A stretch of 64,000 nucleotides of DNA from Albugo candida. Lineage: Eukaryota; Oomycota; Peronosporomycetes; Albuginales. Shown one piece after another: positions 10,751 through 21,049 of the stretch. The notes beneath the pieces are model-generated. The model made no database searches, had not been told where the DNA came from, and saw only the letters and a list, made by a program, of their open reading frames with translations. The stretch covers positions 124,001-188,000 of the forward strand of contig JBDOQK010000001.1 of assembly GCA_040437565.1 (NCBI GenBank). The letters are read 5' to 3'. Position 1 is the first letter of the stretch. Every line of letters begins with the position of its first letter. A program made the position numbers and the translations under genes.

Positions 10751-13635
10751 ATGAATCAAAGGCTCAAATCGTCGCATGCGGTCGTCCGATTGCTATATCA
10801 CTGGATTTTTGTATCTCTCGTGCGATTCTATACATTGACTGAATGCGCGTATTACGCTCCAAATCACTTTCTCGGCACATGTTTGACAGACAGCTGGGTG
10901 GCTGAGATGGAAAAATTGCATAATATCTCCTCAACGGCTCGAGACGGCAATGGACGTCTTTTCCATCCACTTCTCCATTCCGCTCTAAAGTACCCGCGGT
11001 ACAAAGTACGTACGAAATATCGATCCATTTGCATCGTGATGTCAGGCCCTTGATAGATCAAAGATTTCCGACTCGCAAATGTTTCGGGACTGTATGGGTC
11101 TTGCATGCCTTCTGGCGATATCATTTATGGAAGCGGTGCTGTTGTCAATAGCACCAATGGAAAACTCATCAATGGTGGAAATGTGTCTGACACACTGATC
11201 CTAGAATATCAGGATTTTGCGGCTCCAAGGATGACCACAATGGCGTTCGCAATTCTGGCCGCAGAAATTGTAAGCAACATGAATTGACATGCGTGTGTGC
11301 TGATGCCTAAAGAGCTTATTAGGTCGGGTACAAAGTCTCTTTCTACGGCACAAGTAACACGCTCAATATATCTAATCGTCTACAAGTAGATCTGCCTCGA
11401 GCGCAATGCACACCGACGCACGCGAACTTGGCAGTTCCATCAGAGATAGAGACATATAACCGAATGATAGGGAACGCAGGTAGTACAGGGTACTACCAGA
11501 CGCAAGGCTTTTACACAATCAGAGATCTCGTGCAAGATGGCATGAATTCATCGATATATTCACCAACATTCACAGCTGATTTTTGGCGTGATTACACAAA
11601 AAGTGAGACATTGATACAAAGTCTTCGAGCATCTCTCTTTTTTAATAGCCGCTTCTATCCGCCGTCGAATACATTTTGTGCTAATGGAACTTTGGGCTGT
11701 CTAAATCATTGCTCGAAATCGTATGCTTGTACACTGCGAGAGGCACAGAACCTTGAGTGTATTGTTGTGGTCATGATCAGCTCCGATACCGCGTATGGCT
11801 TTCCGTCTGCTGTTGCGGCCAATCTTGGTATACCTGCATACTTTTGCTACATTGGTCGACCTTCTATGGATCAGTATATTCTTGACGCGTGGAGAAACAA
11901 ACGTGGGGCTCTATTCTACCGTCGTGAGCCTGCAACCGTATACTACCAGTATCCGAACGTGTTTACGCGAGTTGCATTCCCGTATACTGATCCAGCAAAA
12001 ATAGCACGAAACACTTGGGCGTTTGGAGAAAATGGTTATGGTAATATTACGAATAATCCTGTTGATGTCGAGTACCCCGTAGACAGTTTGCAAAAACGTT
12101 ATGCTGTAGTGCTTTATCGAGAGAGAGAGGGCAACGCGCAAGCATTCAGTATGCTTTATGGGTACAAAGTGTCCGATTTTCATATGTACAATATGATGAA
12201 CTATTATGTTAATCTCACTAATGTATCCGCAACCGCACCGCCCGATGGAATATTTTCTGCAGCGTGTCGGTGGGTTCAAGAAAACTACGATTACTGGGCT
12301 GGGTGGATGCCACTATTACCGCTGTGTACGATGAGTGAGCACGTATACTACACGGTGGCTGGTTGTGACGATTTAAGCAATGCCACATATTTCGACCACA
12401 CTATTCGATTCTTTTGGCGTCAACCACATCCGGAAAATAAGTCGATACCGTACAATTGCGACGGTGGATTACCTCAACTCCCATCCGATCTTGTGACAAG
12501 TCGATCGTGCAATTGGATTAAATCCAATGAAAATGTCTGGCGTGACTGGACCAAAAAGCGACCGGTATGCGATTTAACACATTTGACATTTAATGTTTCG
12601 AAATGTCGAGGAGATATCACTCGAGTTATATCACTTTACTGGAAAGTTCCGCTAGCGAATGATTCGAGTGTATCACATGAGTGTGTGGAGGGCTACACAT
12701 TGCCAATGAGAGAGATTGTGATCGACTGTGAATATATTCCATCATCGTCCACATTAGCAATCGCAGTGTTTTTGATTGCCTGCATTGTCATGGTTTTCAT
12801 TCTGTTTGCAACGATCATCGTTGCTATGAAGCGAAATACTCCGATTTTTCGACGTTCGCAACCGGAATTTCTCGCAACAATGCTCCTTGGGGGTATTCTC
12901 ATATGCTTAGCTATAATAGCATACGCAGGCAGACCGACTCCCGGGTACTGCGCAACTCGTCCAGTACTTCTCTCTTTTGGCTTTACAAGTATCTTCGGCT
13001 CACTCATGCTCAAGTCAATGCGCGTGTACCGAATTTTTTTGGCAAGATCACTCAAACGTGTCGTTTTGAAAACCAATACCATGTTTCAGATGCTCGGGAC
13101 GATTTATTTGGTCGACATTGGTATTTTCGTGGCGTGGTTCAGCACGGATTTCCCTTACCCGACTTACGAAAAGGACTCTAGCATCTCACTTTCTACAGCG
13201 GAGGAAGAGACAAGTCTCAGTCTACCAGTTTGGAAGCTCAAATGTATATCTGGAAATCCGATTTTCGTCTCTTTATTGATGTTTTCAAAAGCGATTTTGT
13301 TGTGCACTGGACTTTTTCTATCATTCAAAATTCGAAAGGTCTCGACAGACTTTCAGGAATCCGTGTGGATATTTGCCTCGTCGGTCGTCGTGGTATTTGC
13401 AACGGTGATGATATTTCCGATGGCGTATTTCTTCCCAGTCTCTGCAAAGACTTTTTACCTTATCTTTAGTGTGTGTCTCGTTCTTTGCACGATTGCGATT
13501 ATCAGCATGATGCTCATTCCCAAATTGTCAAAGCTCAATGATCCGGTACAAAAATATACATCTGAAAGCGTTGCTCCTTCTCAGGCGGAGAGCACAGAAG
13601 TAGAGAGCCCGGTGAAGGCAAAGACTGATCGATAA
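10751..13635 (+). CDS. Seven-transmembrane receptor, class C-like, with large Cys-rich ectodomain
   Basis: Three exons (10751-11005, 11057-11269, 11323-13635) give 926 residues. A hydrophobic N-terminus (near LLYHWIFVSLVRF) should be a signal peptide. About 600 extracellular residues follow, with many N-glycosylation sequons. The first part (AAEIVGYKVSFYGTSN, later GIPAYFCYIGRPS) suggests a periplasmic-binding-protein fold. Two tandem ~80-residue Cys/Trp repeats (about 12265-12700) then lead to a 7TM domain from about residue 632. The short loop KRNTPIFRRSQPEFL and KSMRVYRIF resemble class C (GABA-B/mGluR-like) receptors. The tail is short and Ser/Glu-rich. The ligand is unknown. Bases 13938-14710 are a redundant copy of the end of this gene. 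Confidence 0.8.
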
Positions 13636-13837
13636 AACAATGAATGGAGCCTATAGGAGTCAGTAGTGAGCAATTGCAATGTTACAAATGTTGAATTTTT
13701 GTTACCTAGCCATCTCGCTTGTTTAAACACTTGTTGGAAAACGCTCGTTCGTCAGAAGAGTACGGTCAATTTACGTTAATTACATAACTATCGCATAAAT
13801 CAATGTCTCTGTCAAGTGAACGTTCTAGATTGTTCTT

Positions 13838-14912
13838 NNNNNNNNNNNNNNNNNNNNNNNNNNNNNNNNNNNNNNNNNNNNNNNNNNNNNNNNNNNNNNN
13901 NNNNNNNNNNNNNNNNNNNNNNNNNNNNNNNNNNNNNCGGAATTTCTCGCAACAATGCTCCTTGGGGGTATTCTCATATGCTTAGCTATAATAGCATACG
14001 CAGGCAGACCGACTCCCGGGTACTGCGCAACTCGTCCAGTACTTCTCTCTTTTGGCTTTACAAGTATCTTCGGCTCACTCATGCTCAAGTCAATGCGCGT
14101 GTACCGAATTTTTTTGGCAAGATCACTCAAACGTGTCGTTTTGAAAACCAATACCATGTTTCAGATGCTCGGGACGATTTATTTGGTCGACATTGGTATT
14201 TTCGTGGCGTGGTTCAGCACGGATTTCCCTTACCCGACTTACGAAAAGGACTCTAGCATCTCACTTTCTACAGCGGAGGAAGAGACAAGTCTCAGTCTAC
14301 CAGTTTGGAAGCTCAAATGTATATCTGGAAATCCGATTTTCGTCTCTTTATTGATGTTTTCAAAAGCGATTTTGTTGTGCACTGGACTTTTTCTATCATT
14401 CAAAATTCGAAAGGTCTCGACAGACTTTCAGGAATCCGTGTGGATATTTGCCTCGTCGGTCGTCGTGGTATTTGCAACGGTGATGATATTTCCGATGGCG
14501 TATTTCTTCCCAGTCTCTGCAAAGACTTTTTACCTTATCTTTAGTGTGTGTCTCGTTCTTTGCACGATTGCGATTATCAGCATGATGCTCATTCCCAAAT
14601 TGTCAAAGCTCAATGATCCGGTACAAAAATATACATCTGAAAGCGTTGCTCCTTCTCAGGCGGAGAGCACAGAAGTAGAGAGCCCGGTGAAGGCAAAGAC
14701 TGATCGATAAAACAATGAATGGAGCCTATAGGAGTCAGTAGTGAGCAATTGCAATGTTACAAATGTTGAATTTTTGTTACCTAGCCATCTCGCTTGTTTA
14801 AACACTTGTTGGAAAACGCTCGTTCGTCAGAAGAGTACGGTCAATTTACGTTAATTACATAACTATCGCATAAATCAATGTCTCTGTCAAGTGAACGTTC
14901 TAGATTGTTCTT
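13838..14912. repeat. 100-N gap plus redundant copy of 12863-13837
   Basis: Ns at 13838-13937. Bases 13938-14912 repeat 12863-13837 (975 bases), covering most of the receptor 7TM domain and the 3' end of the convergent 120-residue gene. The receptor-like reading at 13955-14710 is therefore not a second gene. Confidence 0.93.
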
Positions 14913-15241
14913 TATGGTCCGATTGCTTTGGAGTCTGTCCACAAGACAGTGAAGTGTGTCCCCGCGCAACGATTTGACGACATAAGGCTCGGCTATGACC
15001 AAACAGGGTTCGGGCGCTCCAGTGACTACGTCCTGTCGCACGGCCAAAATTAGCGATATGTACGTTACTCTAGTACAGCAAGCAATTTGAGAAAAAGAAA
15101 TGTACACTCATCGTGATGGAATAGGGATCTCATCTCATATGCGAAAAGAGCTCGCCAATCAGTGAATCTTACACTTTGATCTAGCGCAGCAATCTCATAA
15201 ATGACTTTGTCACAAACTAGCTCTAACCGCAATTGCGTCAT
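14841..15241 (-). CDS. Unrecognised conserved-looking 120-residue protein
   Basis: Two exons, 15241-15108 and 15069-14841, join in frame over a 38-base intron (gtgtac...actag). The product begins MTQLRLELVCDKVIYEIAAL and contains LILAVRQDVVTGAPEPCLV, then a charged helix-like tail ending CDSYVINVN. Both exons read like real protein, with balanced composition, but I recognise no family. Its ATG shares a CATG with a possible start of the plus-strand Cys/His-repeat gene. It converges on the receptor gene, 130 bases from its stop. The last 72 bases also occur at 13766-13837 in the first contig copy. Confidence 0.55.
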
Positions 15242-15812
15242 GGTATCACAGCAATTGCTACCTACTTTACGTCCATCATATCAATCGACGCATTCAATTA
15301 AACTTGAAGGAGATTTAGCAGCCACAAATGCGTGTGTAGATGGCACCCAGCGGCTTCCTTCTCTCTATAGAATGCTGCAGCGAATCTCATCGAATGATAC
15401 TGACAGTCGCACAGTTGGGCGAAGTGTTCCTCCGTTTGGTTCGTTGTTTCACTTTGAGACTGGACGGTGTTCTCGGTCGCATTCGCCCAGGCTTTCCGGA
15501 CCATGCAAACGTAATTACATACAAATTCCATCTGATTCCAGACGATCTGCGTTACGCACACAAAAGCACTGCAGGATGGAAGGCTGCTTTCGCATTGCTC
15601 AGCGCCAACAGCTTTGTCATAGACATGGCGGCAAACGCTATTGCAAAGCGATGAAATGTTCCTCCAAAGACCGCGGGAACGGATATTGTATCAAGCATGG
15701 AGGCGGTAAATCTTGCATTATCGAAGGATGTCGCAAGAAATCAAGAAAACAAAGTTATTGTACACAGCACTACAGATTATTCACAGATCCAGATGAGTTA
15801 AAACGGCATTAA
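15201..15812 (+). CDS. Cys/His-repeat protein of the oomycete 'WRKY19-like' type
   Basis: Single exon, 203 residues from ATG 15201; a second in-frame ATG at 15240 gives 190. The N-terminal 120 residues are Ser/Arg-rich. The C-terminus has three tandem units of the form C-x4-C-x8-10-C-x2-H (HCRMEGCFRIAQRQQLCHRH, YCKAMKCSSKDRGNGYCIKH, SCIIEGCRKKSRKQSYCTQH), spaced by GG-rich linkers. This unit is widely expanded in oomycetes and is often labelled as WRKY transcription factor 19 because it also occurs in that plant protein; it is not a WRKY domain. Zinc or DNA binding is likely but unproven. Confidence 0.75.
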   Translation: MTLSQTSSNRNCVMVSQQLLPTLRPSYQSTHSIKLEGDLAATNACVDGTQRLPSLYRMLQRISSNDTDSRTVGRSVPPFGSLFHFETGRCSRSHSPRLSGPCKRNYIQIPSDSRRSALRTQKHCRMEGCFRIAQRQQLCHRHGGKRYCKAMKCSSKDRGNGYCIKHGGGKSCIIEGCRKKSRKQSYCTQHYRLFTDPDELKRH

Positions 15813-16019
15813 GTGAGTACAAATTTCTCTAACATAACTTGTCCACGCCATCACCCTTCAAAGCAATGCATATTAAGTGCGTGAGTAAATACGTAATTAT
15901 CTAATATAGGCTGCTAGCAGCAAAATTGAATGAATACACACGCATCTCATTTTCTCCGTGCTTGACGACATCTCATGTCGACACTTCCAACATGAAAAAA
16001 TTCTATTTCGGGCACGGCC

Positions 16020-18134
16020 ATGTCAACCGATGTAAATGTCAAAGTGGTGGTCCGATGCCGTCCGATGAATACAAGAGAGACTCAATTAGGCGCAAAATGT
16101 GTCGTGAGTGTGGAGGACAATCATTCCATACGAATTCAGTCGCCTTCAAGTTCGGAAAATGGCTCATCACCCAAACCAAGTGGAGATGGAGCACTCGATG
16201 CCGGCACTAAGTTGTTCACGTTCGATCACGCCTACTTTATCGATTCCACGCAAGAAGAAGTGTACAATGACGTTGCAAAGAGTATCATTGATCAAGCCCT
16301 GCAAGGATTTAATGGAACAATATTTGCATATGGACAAACCGGATCTGGAAAAACGCATACAATGATGGGATCCAGCGATGATTTGGGCATTGTCCCTCGA
16401 ATGTATAAGGATCTATTTGATCGCATACGTGAGGCTCGTGGCACTCATGAGGCGCCACAACCGCTCTCTACTATTAGTATACAGTATCTCGTGACTGTTT
16501 CGTATTTGGAGATATACAATGAGATTTTAAAAGATCTGTTGAGTCCCACGGAAAAAATCCTGAAAATTCGAGAACATCCTGATCTCGGAATATACGTGGA
16601 CAATTTGGCAGAGTTAGTGGTAAAAGAACCAAACGATGTTGCAAGACTACTGCAGCAAGGGAACAAAATTCGTCAAGTTGCAGCAACACAGATGAATGAG
16701 TCAAGTTCTCGATCTCATAGCTGTTTCACCATCAAAGTGTTATCGAAAAAGGAAGAATTTGTGAATGGAATCAACAAAGAAACGACCATGACAGCAAAGA
16801 TCAATTTGGTGGATCTAGCAGGTTCCGAACGTGCTTCCAAGACTGGAGCTTCTGGTGACAGACTAAAAGAGGGCGCGGCAATTAATAAGAGCCTCAGTGC
16901 ACTTGGAAACGTCATCACTATGCTTACAGATCGGTCCAAGAAGAAACAACATGTGCCTTATCGCGACTCTAAGCTCACTCGCTTGTTGCAAGAATCGCTG
17001 GGGGGAAATTCGTTAACGGTTATGATAGCTGCTATCTCACCAGCAGATGACAATTACGACGAAACCTTGACGACACTTCAGTACGCAACCCGAGCCAAAG
17101 CAATCAAAAATGCAACGAAACGGAATGAAGATATCAATGAGCGGTTAATTCGTGAGTTAAGAGAAGAAATTGAAAGATTGAGACAAGTTGTGGCCCGACC
17201 CGTTTCGGCAAGCGAAGAAATGAATAATCCAATTAGAAACGCCGAAATCGTTCTGCAAATGGAAGAGAAGATTGCTAATCTGGAACGTGTAAAGCAGGAG
17301 TCGTGGGAAGAAAGGCAGCGATTGGCCGCTTTGTTTGAGCAGGAAAGACAAGCCAATTTGCGAAATGATCAAAACATACTCGGGTACATGGAAATCGTAA
17401 AAGAGGAAAAACTTCAACTGTTGCATAATATCAAGAAATTACAGCTTGAGAAAGCGCACTTTACAAAGCAAGTTCAACTATCAAAGGAGCAGTATGTAAT
17501 CCACAAGAACGAGCTACAAAAAGAGGTGACGGCGTTTCAAGTTCGGCGAAATGAAACACTGTTCACAACCGAAGAGAAGCAAGATCGGATGAGGGAGATT
17601 GAGGTTAAAAAGCAATGCGTACTTAGTGATCGTGAGCAGCTTGGGAAACTGAGGGAGGCTTTGGTGGAGTGTGAGCGTCAGATAATGCAAGCAGAAGCGG
17701 ATTTAGTCACAAAAGGAAGTTTACTGAATGAAAATGAGATTTTACGAAAAGCGATTCAGGATGACGAGCGTGTAAAAATGAATGCGGAACGAGAAGAATT
17801 CTTACAGCGAACGACACAAGAAGAGAGAATGGAGTTACGCTCAAAATTGATGAAAGAAAGGATAAAATTTAAAGTACTGTTAAGTGCCGCCAAAGAGAAA
17901 GAACAAAAGCTGATAGAGGAAATTGAGAATCAGAAAATTGAAGCTGAGGAGCGACTGATTCGTATTCAATCGGAACACCGACAATGGAAGCAACATGTAA
18001 CTCGTGAACTATCACAAAAGTTTACCAGTCTCAGCGAATCTTTTGAATCCGAATACAGCCAATTGGAGACAAAGTATCTTCGCGCCGTTGCGCTGTTGCG
18101 GCAATTGCATAGCGACATGTCGACGAATCTGTGA
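16020..18134 (+). CDS. Kinesin-3-like N-terminal motor protein
   Basis: Single exon, 704 residues. The motor domain fills the first ~365 residues: VKVVVRCRP at the start, P-loop AYGQTGSGKTHTM near residue 104, switch I NESSSRSHS, switch II VDLAGSERA, and LKEGAAINKSLSALGNVI. The neck LIRELREEIERLR and phrases such as REHPDLGIYV and SPADDNYDETL point to kinesin-3 (KIF1/KIF13/KIF16 group), although no FHA or PH domain is present. The rest is coiled coil. It should be a plus-end-directed microtubule motor. SPC25 begins 69 bases after the stop on the same strand. Confidence 0.9.
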   Translation: MSTDVNVKVVVRCRPMNTRETQLGAKCVVSVEDNHSIRIQSPSSSENGSSPKPSGDGALDAGTKLFTFDHAYFIDSTQEEVYNDVAKSIIDQALQGFNGTIFAYGQTGSGKTHTMMGSSDDLGIVPRMYKDLFDRIREARGTHEAPQPLSTISIQYLVTVSYLEIYNEILKDLLSPTEKILKIREHPDLGIYVDNLAELVVKEPNDVARLLQQGNKIRQVAATQMNESSSRSHSCFTIKVLSKKEEFVNGINKETTMTAKINLVDLAGSERASKTGASGDRLKEGAAINKSLSALGNVITMLTDRSKKKQHVPYRDSKLTRLLQESLGGNSLTVMIAAISPADDNYDETLTTLQYATRAKAIKNATKRNEDINERLIRELREEIERLRQVVARPVSASEEMNNPIRNAEIVLQMEEKIANLERVKQESWEERQRLAALFEQERQANLRNDQNILGYMEIVKEEKLQLLHNIKKLQLEKAHFTKQVQLSKEQYVIHKNELQKEVTAFQVRRNETLFTTEEKQDRMREIEVKKQCVLSDREQLGKLREALVECERQIMQAEADLVTKGSLLNENEILRKAIQDDERVKMNAEREEFLQRTTQEERMELRSKLMKERIKFKVLLSAAKEKEQKLIEEIENQKIEAEERLIRIQSEHRQWKQHVTRELSQKFTSLSESFESEYSQLETKYLRAVALLRQLHSDMSTNL

Positions 18135-18203
18135 AGCAGATTCTCAGATCTGAGATTTTCTGACTCTGCAGGGGACTACTAATAAGGATAAGTGGAAAGC
18201 AGA

Positions 18204-19098
18204 ATGGCGGGACCAGAATTGGACATTGATGGCTTTTTAGCCAAACTTGTGGCAACTAGACAAGAAATGGAACGATGGATAGAGATAAAGAAGAAACAGC
18301 TACAAACGCAAAAGCGCGCTTTTTCTGTTGATATGCAACAAAAGGAAAAAGATCAACGGGAAGCTCAGATGTATCAAACTCAATTAGACCATCAGCAGGA
18401 ATCTACCATAAAGCGTATGTCAACACGGGAATGCCCAAAAGAAGTGAACACTTATCACTCCGATGTAGAATGCACTGAGAAAGAAAATGTGTTGCGTGAG
18501 AATCAGTTCGAAATTGAACTCTTACAGTCCGAGAAAGCCAAAAAGGAACCAGTTTTACGTCAATTATTCGAGTACAACCAGCTAGAAAATGAAAAGTTGC
18601 AGGCTTTATTAAACGGTACAATAGTGCTAATAGTCTTTTTCTTGTCTAAAGGCTTTCCATCGACAGACGCAACCGTTCAAAAGCAGAAACAACAGCAGCA
18701 GCTGGAGGAATTAGAACGCGGCTTACGAATGTATCAGCGTCTTGGGCTATTTTTCGATCATGATGGAGGTACGAGATTCAGTAGCTAGCGTTGCACTCAA
18801 TATCCAATTTGAATTTTCTTCGCTTTAGCGGATAAAATCATGGTTCGCTTCACCCAAATTGATCGGAAAGAGCCTCAGCGTCAGTTTTTTTGCCGTGTTC
18901 GCATTCACCCACACAACGATCAGTTTATTGGTACCTTTTCACTCGACTACCGGCTTTCATTAACGATCTTTGTTTATAGTGGACGACTGTACACCTCCGA
19001 TACCCAATCTTGCTGTAATGGTCAAAGAGCTGAATGCTAATGGCGATCTTTCTTACTTTATTCGACGTATGCGGAGGGAATTTAAGCAATTGATTTAG
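18204..19098 (+). CDS. SPC25: Kinetochore NDC80-complex subunit SPC25
   Basis: Four exons (18204-18615, 18652-18768, 18829-18930, 18980-19098), all joined in phase 1, encode 249 residues. The first ~165 residues are coiled coil; the C-terminus is the small globular RWD-type domain of Spc25, with the typical opening LERGLRMYQRLGLFFDHDG, the strand IMVRFTQIDRKEP, and the end LAVMVKELNANGDLSYFIRR. With SPC24 it forms the centromere-proximal end of the NDC80 complex, which couples microtubules to chromosomes. The first intron is only 36 bases, a multiple of three without stops, so its retention would keep the frame. The stop lies six bases from that of convergent RBM48. Confidence 0.85.
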
Positions 19099-19104
19099 TT
19101 ATTA

Positions 19105-19734
19105 TCAGATACGCTGACGCTTCTTTTCGCTTCGATTCTCAGCACCATAACGGGGTGACAAATTGCCGCTGGAAGATTCGGACAATGGTTGCGGTCCAAT
19201 AAACGTGCTTTCTTGCTCGTTTTGCCGCTTTTCCACCGCTTTCGATTGCTTTACTCCCGACAAACATTCTTCAGGAATGCACCCAGATCTTCTGAGAAGT
19301 AATTCCCGTCGCTCCTTCAGCTTGTTCGCTGTGTCAGTAACTGATTCGCATTGAGGAGCGTATTGGATATTTAACAAACTGCCATAGAAAGATTTCTTCC
19401 CTCCTCGTGCTTTTGCAAAACGGGCATTCGTCACTGTTTCATATTTTATCCAAACGGTGTCTGTGTACTTAACGGTAAATTCGCGGTCTGCCGCGTCGCT
19501 TTCTTGTAACGCTGTGATAAATTTGTCGCGATCACTGATATGATCGAGAACGTGATGTTCACAAATTGTTCCAAACTCGCGAAATCTTTCTATCAATTCT
19601 GGTAGAACGCCAACGGATGGTATATTGCTGACGACAATGTACCTAGACTCGTGATTTACAGTATACACACAGACATTTCGATCCGATCGATCGTGTCTAA
19701 CACGCATTTCGATGACACAAATGGATATCAACAT
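19105..19734 (-). CDS. RBM48: RBM48-like RNA-binding protein (minor spliceosome factor)
   Basis: Single exon, 209 residues from ATG 19734; an ATG at 19707 gives 200. The N-terminal RRM matches RBM48 closely in its unusual form: VYTVNHESRYIVVSNIPSVG, then LIERFREFGTI, a long insert, VWIKYETVTNARFAKARGG, and SFYGSLLNIQYAPQCESV followed by a K/R-rich helix (KLKERRELLLRR). RBM48 pairs with ARMC7 and is needed for U12-type intron splicing in animals and plants, acting in the nucleus. The C-terminal tail is low complexity. This identification is strong, while the minor-splicing role is taken from the family. Confidence 0.85.
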   Translation of the reverse strand: MLISICVIEMRVRHDRSDRNVCVYTVNHESRYIVVSNIPSVGVLPELIERFREFGTICEHHVLDHISDRDKFITALQESDAADREFTVKYTDTVWIKYETVTNARFAKARGGKKSFYGSLLNIQYAPQCESVTDTANKLKERRELLLRRSGCIPEECLSGVKQSKAVEKRQNEQESTFIGPQPLSESSSGNLSPRYGAENRSEKKRQRI

Positions 19735-19777
19735 TCACAGGTTATTAACATAGATAAACCGCGCAATATATAAATAA

Positions 19778-20744
19778 CTAAGCATTGCTAAGCACTTGAT
19801 TCTCTTTGCCCAAATTACTCGCAGTTCGCGCTCGATGTAATTCAGTTCCAATGATTTGGTCACCCTTCAGGTTGTTTGCATTCCATCGGACATCGGTATT
19901 TTTCATCGTGGAAAGACTGTCCTCATGATTTTGTTCTCGAGATACTTGGCCTTCTCGTGGAGTTCGATCGTCTTCTATCCCTGCCAGAGATCTTCGAATA
20001 GCCTCCATCAGCATCAATTGTTCGAGGTAGGATGAATCTCGCAAACTCGAACTTGCAGAAAGTTCGGTATCCACAGAAACCGACGAAAGACAATTATTAC
20101 GCAATTGAGTTCGAAACTCTTGATGAAATAGTTCTCGATCGGCGACCGTCGCCACTTGAGTGCAATCAAGCGGGTTCGCTGAATTGTTCGCTGGAGTTTC
20201 CTACACAAACCTGTGAAAATGATTCTACATGACAATTGGCTATAATCCTACCTGGTCGGTTCCCTTCTGTTTATGAGATGCAGCTATGAGAACACTTGAA
20301 CCGAGTGCTCGAAAGTGTACGGTAAAGCCATCATGATTGCAAAATGGACAGCACACGCGTTTCTTCGGAGGCTTTAATTGCAGATAACACTCGGAGCACA
20401 CTGATTTCTTGCAGCAGGTCGAAGTATTCAGTGCTTTTGGGTAATACTACACGAAAATCTCATCAGCAAAGAAACACTTATGTCACAATCGTTGCTCACC
20501 AACAAACATATCGGACACTCTTCTGTATACACACAATCATCATTCTCTTTTCCGGGAATCCGTGGCGCAAGTTTTTCTTCCATTATAAGCTTTCGTACCG
20601 ACTTTGAGTCCCACGGGCAAGATGCATATAACCTGTCAGATTGCGCTCAGAAGCGCCTGAAAAGCGTGCAAATACCACGTACCCTGTTGATCGTGTATAC
20701 TTGAGTAGATTGCAGGTCGACATATTTGATTTTGCATTGCCCAT
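19778..20744 (-). CDS. SIP5/DA2-like RING-finger protein
   Basis: Four exons (20744-20683, 20632-20500, 20446-20252, 20200-19778) encode 270 residues. It begins MGNAKS, a likely N-myristoylation signal. Then come CPWDSKSVRKLIMEEKLAPR and the characteristic RING opening EECPICLLYYPKALNTSTCC, with ECYLQLKPPKKRVCCPFC completing the zinc ligands. A conserved C-terminal helix SSYLEQLMLMEAIRRSL is also typical. Plant DA2 is an E3 ubiquitin ligase limiting organ size; yeast Sip5 binds the Snf1 kinase pathway. E3 activity is inferred. It is head to head with the multi-pass membrane protein gene. Confidence 0.82.
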
Positions 20745-21049
20745 GGTGAAATAAAAGTGGTGTTAAATCGTCTCGGATTCCCGACAGTTGCACAATGTCA
20801 CGACCCTTCTCGTATTACGATAATAACAGATACAGCTCAATGACTATTAAGAATTACATCAATAGACGAAATTGATGGAAGGAAGTTTGGGGACGATGGA
20901 CGTATGGACGTCTATAATGACAAATGACTTTCCCATGTCGATGATCGGCAGCCACCAGCTGGAAATGATGAACGTCGAGCGATTCCATGAAGATAGCAAG
21001 TTATGTTCGATCCATAACCGTTAAGCGATCTTTAAGCGTTCACTGAGAA
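20745..21049. promoter_or_regulatory. Divergent intergenic region SIP5-like / membrane protein
   Basis: 305 bases between two divergent ATGs (20744 minus, 21050 plus). No open reading frame of interest and no recognisable element. It presumably carries both promoters. Confidence 0.4.

Noticed and set aside
13938-14710. A second, truncated 7TM receptor gene
   Set aside because: It appears identical to 12863-13635, starts exactly after a 100-N gap and the first copy's contig ends exactly before it. It is a contig overlap, not a paralogue.
15201-15812. True WRKY transcription factor
   Set aside because: There is no WRKYGQK core; only the Cys/His repeat shared with one plant WRKY protein is present.
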